A stretch of DNA of 6,786 nt from CAZGDV01 sp964524995 (GTDB lineage Bacteria; Chloroflexota; Dehalococcoidia; SZUA-161). Position numbers and translations under genes: made by a program. The stretch covers positions 1 to 6,786 of the forward strand of contig CAZGDV010000133.1 of NCBI GenBank assembly GCA_964524995.1. The letters run 5' to 3'. The notes below the pieces were generated by a model. That model had not been told where the DNA came from. It made no database searches and worked only from the letters and a program-made list of their open reading frames with translations. Positions 4,707 to 6,786 of the stretch are shown here, piece by piece. Positions within the stretch are counted from its first letter, which is position 1, and each line of letters starts with the position of its first letter.

Positions 4707-5876
4707 ATGTCAGGAAGCATCAAGGACCGGGTTGCGATTGTCGGCATGGGCTGCACGCGCTTCGGCGAGCTGTGGGACAAGGGCCCGAGCGATCTTATCG
4801 TCGATGCTGTGCAGGAAGCTCTGGCTGATGCAAACGTCGATATTGGGGACATCGAGGCTGCGTGGGCAGGGAGCATATTCAGCGGTCACGGCGGCCGCTC
4901 CGTAAGCGAGCCTCTACGCCTCCAGTACATCCCGATCACCCACGTCGTCAATGCCTGTGCCTCCGGGCACGATGCGGTCAGAAACGCCGCCTATTCGGTA
5001 GCTGCAGGCATATATGATCTCGTGCTGGCGGTCGGCTTCGAGAAGATCAAGGACGAAGGCATGAGTGGACTGCCGGGCATGGACAATCTCACCAAAACAC
5101 ACGCTGTGGGCACCATGCCAGGCATGTTCGCGATGATGGCTACCAAGTACTTCCATCGATACGGTCTGTCGCCGCAGGACGGCAAGACCATGCTGGCCAA
5201 GATATCAGTCAAGAGCCATGCAAACGGCTCCATGAACCCCAAGGCCCACTTACGCAACGTGCTGACCGTGGAAAGGGTATTGAACGCGCCCATGATAGCC
5301 TGGCCGCTCGGCCTCTTCGACTGCTGTGGTGTCTCCGACGGGGGCGCGGCGGCCATCATCACCAGTGCAGAGAAAGCGAAAGAGTTCCGCAAGGACCCGG
5401 TTTACATAAAGGCCCTACAGATATGCGCCAGCCCCACCTCCGGCCGCCTCACCACCGACTACGACTTCACACACGTCGAGGAGAGCTATCGGGCTGGCAT
5501 CGCTGCCTATAAGGAGGCGGGAATCACAAACCCCAGGAAAGAGATCAGCATGGCTGAGGTACACGATTGCTTCTCGATAACGGAAGCGGTGACAATGGAG
5601 GACCTCCAGTTTAGCCCGAGAGGGAAGGTGAAGGACGACATCGAGGCGGGGACATTCGAGCTAAACGGCGAGCTTCCGGTTCAGCCGGACGGGGGGCTGA
5701 AGTGCTTCGGTCACCCGATCGGCGCCTCCGGAATACGCATGCTGTATGAGCTTTATCTCCAGCTCCAAGGTAGGGCCGACAAGCGCCAGATCAAGGATCC
5801 CGAACTCGGATTGGCCCACAATATGGGTCACGAGCCCCTGGCCCCACTAGTCAGCGTCTGCATCGTCGGCCTGTGA
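4707..5876 (+). CDS. Thiolase family protein, SCP-x/archaeal acetyl-CoA acetyltransferase-like
   Basis: This 389-residue protein has the normal length of a thiolase. The N-terminal half carries the nucleophile C84 in VVNACASGHDA. The C-terminal half has H286 in EVHDCFS (the HDCF form of the NEAF loop, typical of SCP-x-like thiolases), H336 in CFGHPIGASG, and H371 in LAHNMG in place of the second catalytic Cys of classical thiolases. It should make or cleave a C-C bond next to a CoA thioester; the acyl substrate is unknown. The usual Gly pair after HN-x-G reads His-Glu here (HNMGHE), a small oddity in the active-site loop. AAGGAGG ends 6 nt before the ATG and overlaps the preceding stop codon, a sign of coupled translation. 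DUF35-bearing neighbours on both sides suggest it acts in a complex with an OB-fold partner, as archaeal thiolases do. Confidence 0.92.
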   Translation: MSGSIKDRVAIVGMGCTRFGELWDKGPSDLIVDAVQEALADANVDIGDIEAAWAGSIFSGHGGRSVSEPLRLQYIPITHVVNACASGHDAVRNAAYSVAAGIYDLVLAVGFEKIKDEGMSGLPGMDNLTKTHAVGTMPGMFAMMATKYFHRYGLSPQDGKTMLAKISVKSHANGSMNPKAHLRNVLTVERVLNAPMIAWPLGLFDCCGVSDGGAAAIITSAEKAKEFRKDPVYIKALQICASPTSGRLTTDYDFTHVEESYRAGIAAYKEAGITNPRKEISMAEVHDCFSITEAVTMEDLQFSPRGKVKDDIEAGTFELNGELPVQPDGGLKCFGHPIGASGIRMLYELYLQLQGRADKRQIKDPELGLAHNMGHEPLAPLVSVCIVGL

Positions 5877-5926
5877 AGCCGCGATGGCCGGACAGCGCCG
5901 GGGGGGCATGATAGAGAGGTGTAAGA

Positions 5927-6334
5927 ATGACACAACCAGCACCGGCATCGCCAGTGTTCTGGCGGTTCAACGCCGAGGTATTCAGACTCATCGGCATCAG
6001 ATGCAGGAAGTGCGGGCACATCAGCTACCCCCGAACGAAGATCTGCCATGAGTGTGGCAGTCTCGACTTGCAGGAATACCAGCTGTCGAGAACGGGTACG
6101 ATACACACGTTCTGCATCAACTGGGCCCCTCCCCCCAACTTCGAACCTCCCATAATCCCGGTCGCGGTCGACCTGGACGGCGGCGGCAGATACCTGGGGA
6201 TAATGACCGAAGCGTCCACCCCTGAAGAGGTCAAGGTCGGTGCCAAGGTTGAGATGGTGCTGAGGAAGATGATAACCGACAGGGGATTGAACGTGTACGG
6301 ATACAAGTTCAGACTCGTGGAGGACCAGCAATGA
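5927..6334 (+). CDS. Stand-alone DUF35 protein (rubredoxin-like zinc ribbon plus OB fold)
   Basis: The 135-residue protein has the normal DUF35 layout: an N-terminal helix with VFWRFNAEVFRLIG, a zinc ribbon with C26/C29 and C40/C43, and an OB fold (about 55-133) with VDLDGGGRYLGIM and PEEVKVGAKVEM. It resembles the C-terminal module of the HMGCS-like protein two genes upstream, so the two are paralogous modules. In archaeal thiolase/HMG-CoA synthase complexes and in the steroid aldolase partner ChsH2, DUF35 proteins hold the CoA enzyme together and contribute to the CoA channel; a similar partner role with the adjacent thiolases is inferred. GAGGTG lies 5 nt before the ATG. The 50-bp gap before it contains a 7-G run but no clear terminator. 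Its stop codon overlaps the next start in ATGA. Confidence 0.92.
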   Translation: MTQPAPASPVFWRFNAEVFRLIGIRCRKCGHISYPRTKICHECGSLDLQEYQLSRTGTIHTFCINWAPPPNFEPPIIPVAVDLDGGGRYLGIMTEASTPEEVKVGAKVEMVLRKMITDRGLNVYGYKFRLVEDQQ

Positions 6335-6786
6335 GAGGCAAGGTCGCAGTCATCGGGGTGGGGATGATCAGGTTCGGGGAGCTGTTCGAGCAGAGCCTCG
6401 AGAACATGATACAGGAGGCGTATCTCAGCTGCCTGAACAACATCGATAAGGGGCTCGACCCGAAGGAGATCAAAGCGGCCTGGTTCGGCCAGTGGAGTGG
6501 CGGCTTCATCGGACAGGGGGCCCAGAGCGGCCAGTCGCTGGCAACCTACGTCGGCCTGCTGGGCATCCCGGTCACCAGGCTTGAGAACGCCTGCCCAACG
6601 GGAGGTGACACATTCCGGCACGCGTGTCTCGGAGTAGCCTCCGGCGCATACGATATCGTGCTGGCCCTGGGAGCTGAGAAGATGAGAGATAAACCCTCCG
6701 CAGAGTCGCTGGGAGGAGCTGGCGGCGGGGGGGGGTCGGAGACTGGGAACCACCCAGCGTGGATGATGGGGCAGGGCGGTCCCGCC
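6331..6786 (+). CDS. Second thiolase family protein, 3' end beyond the window
   Basis: The frame from ATG 6331 stays open to the window edge, giving 152 residues. It begins MRGKVAVIGVGMIRFGELF, parallel to DRVAIVGMGCTRFGELW of the first thiolase, and has the nucleophile C88 in LENACPTGGDTF and the matching GAYDIVLALGAEKMRD helix region. It is therefore a diverged paralogue of the thiolase at 4707-5876. The catalytic His motifs lie beyond the visible part. Its start overlaps the DUF35 stop by 4 nt (ATGA) and GGAGG (6319-6323) lies 7 nt upstream, so the two are likely translated together and may form one complex. A run of nine G (6727-6735) encodes part of a Gly-rich loop at residues 128-135; the reading frame after it still looks thiolase-like (HPAWMMGQGGPA), so no frameshift is evident. 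Confidence 0.9.
   Translation, partial: MRGKVAVIGVGMIRFGELFEQSLENMIQEAYLSCLNNIDKGLDPKEIKAAWFGQWSGGFIGQGAQSGQSLATYVGLLGIPVTRLENACPTGGDTFRHACLGVASGAYDIVLALGAEKMRDKPSAESLGGAGGGGGSETGNHPAWMMGQGGPA

Noticed and set aside
5877..5926. Terminator between the first thiolase and the DUF35 gene
   Set aside because: GC-rich with a G7 run, but no convincing stem followed by a T-tract; the genes are best read as one operon.
5884..6051. 55-residue open frame starting in the thiolase-DUF35 gap
   Set aside because: It overlaps the DUF35 gene in another frame, has no good ribosome binding site and no recognisable content.
6025..6753. 242-codon open frame on the minus strand across the DUF35 and second thiolase genes
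   Set aside because: It spans two genes that overlap in ATGA and have strong family motifs on the + strand; the antisense product resembles nothing.

Overview
The window looks like part of a moderately high-GC (about 60%) bacterial chromosome. It has strong Shine-Dalgarno sites, a NarL-type two-component system and a run of thiolase-superfamily genes with DUF35 partners. The style of the response regulators (including a 'GWAYLLKQ' motif) and the thiolase/DUF35 cluster recall Chloroflexota, perhaps Dehalococcoidia/SAR202. That placement is inference from memory of families, not from a search.

Left part (1-2845), signalling. The 3' portion of a multi-PAS histidine kinase (+ strand, start lost before the window) converges on two minus-strand genes: a full-length NarL/LuxR-type response regulator (2845 to 2189) and, downstream of it, a single-domain receiver protein (2082 to 1720). 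The kinase and receiver genes overlap tail to tail by 62 bp. A 12-bp perfect palindrome lies just upstream of the receiver gene, and a good sigma70-like promoter lies upstream of the NarL-type regulator.

Middle (2846-3245), a 400-bp divergent intergenic region. It holds the minus-strand promoter, an inverted repeat near its predicted start point, and, on the + side, a GC-rich leader with several inverted repeats, some mutually exclusive. No RNA family was recognised.

Right part (3246-6786), a tight + strand operon of four genes: an HMG-CoA-synthase-like protein fused to a C-terminal DUF35 (zinc ribbon plus OB fold); an SCP-x-like thiolase; a free-standing DUF35 protein; and a second thiolase cut off by the window edge. 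The order is [HMGCS-like+DUF35]-[thiolase]-[DUF35]-[thiolase], so a DUF35/thiolase unit appears twice. The parts match the archaeal thiolase/HMG-CoA synthase/DUF35 complex and, more loosely, the steroid side-chain aldolase Ltp2-ChsH2(DUF35). However, the HMGCS-like protein appears to lack all three catalytic residues of the family (Cys, His and Glu positions read Leu, Asp and Thr), while both thiolases keep their nucleophilic Cys. This is the strongest lead in the window: an acyl-CoA-handling complex whose HMGCS-like member either is a scaffold or does different chemistry. The substrate cannot be read from the sequence.
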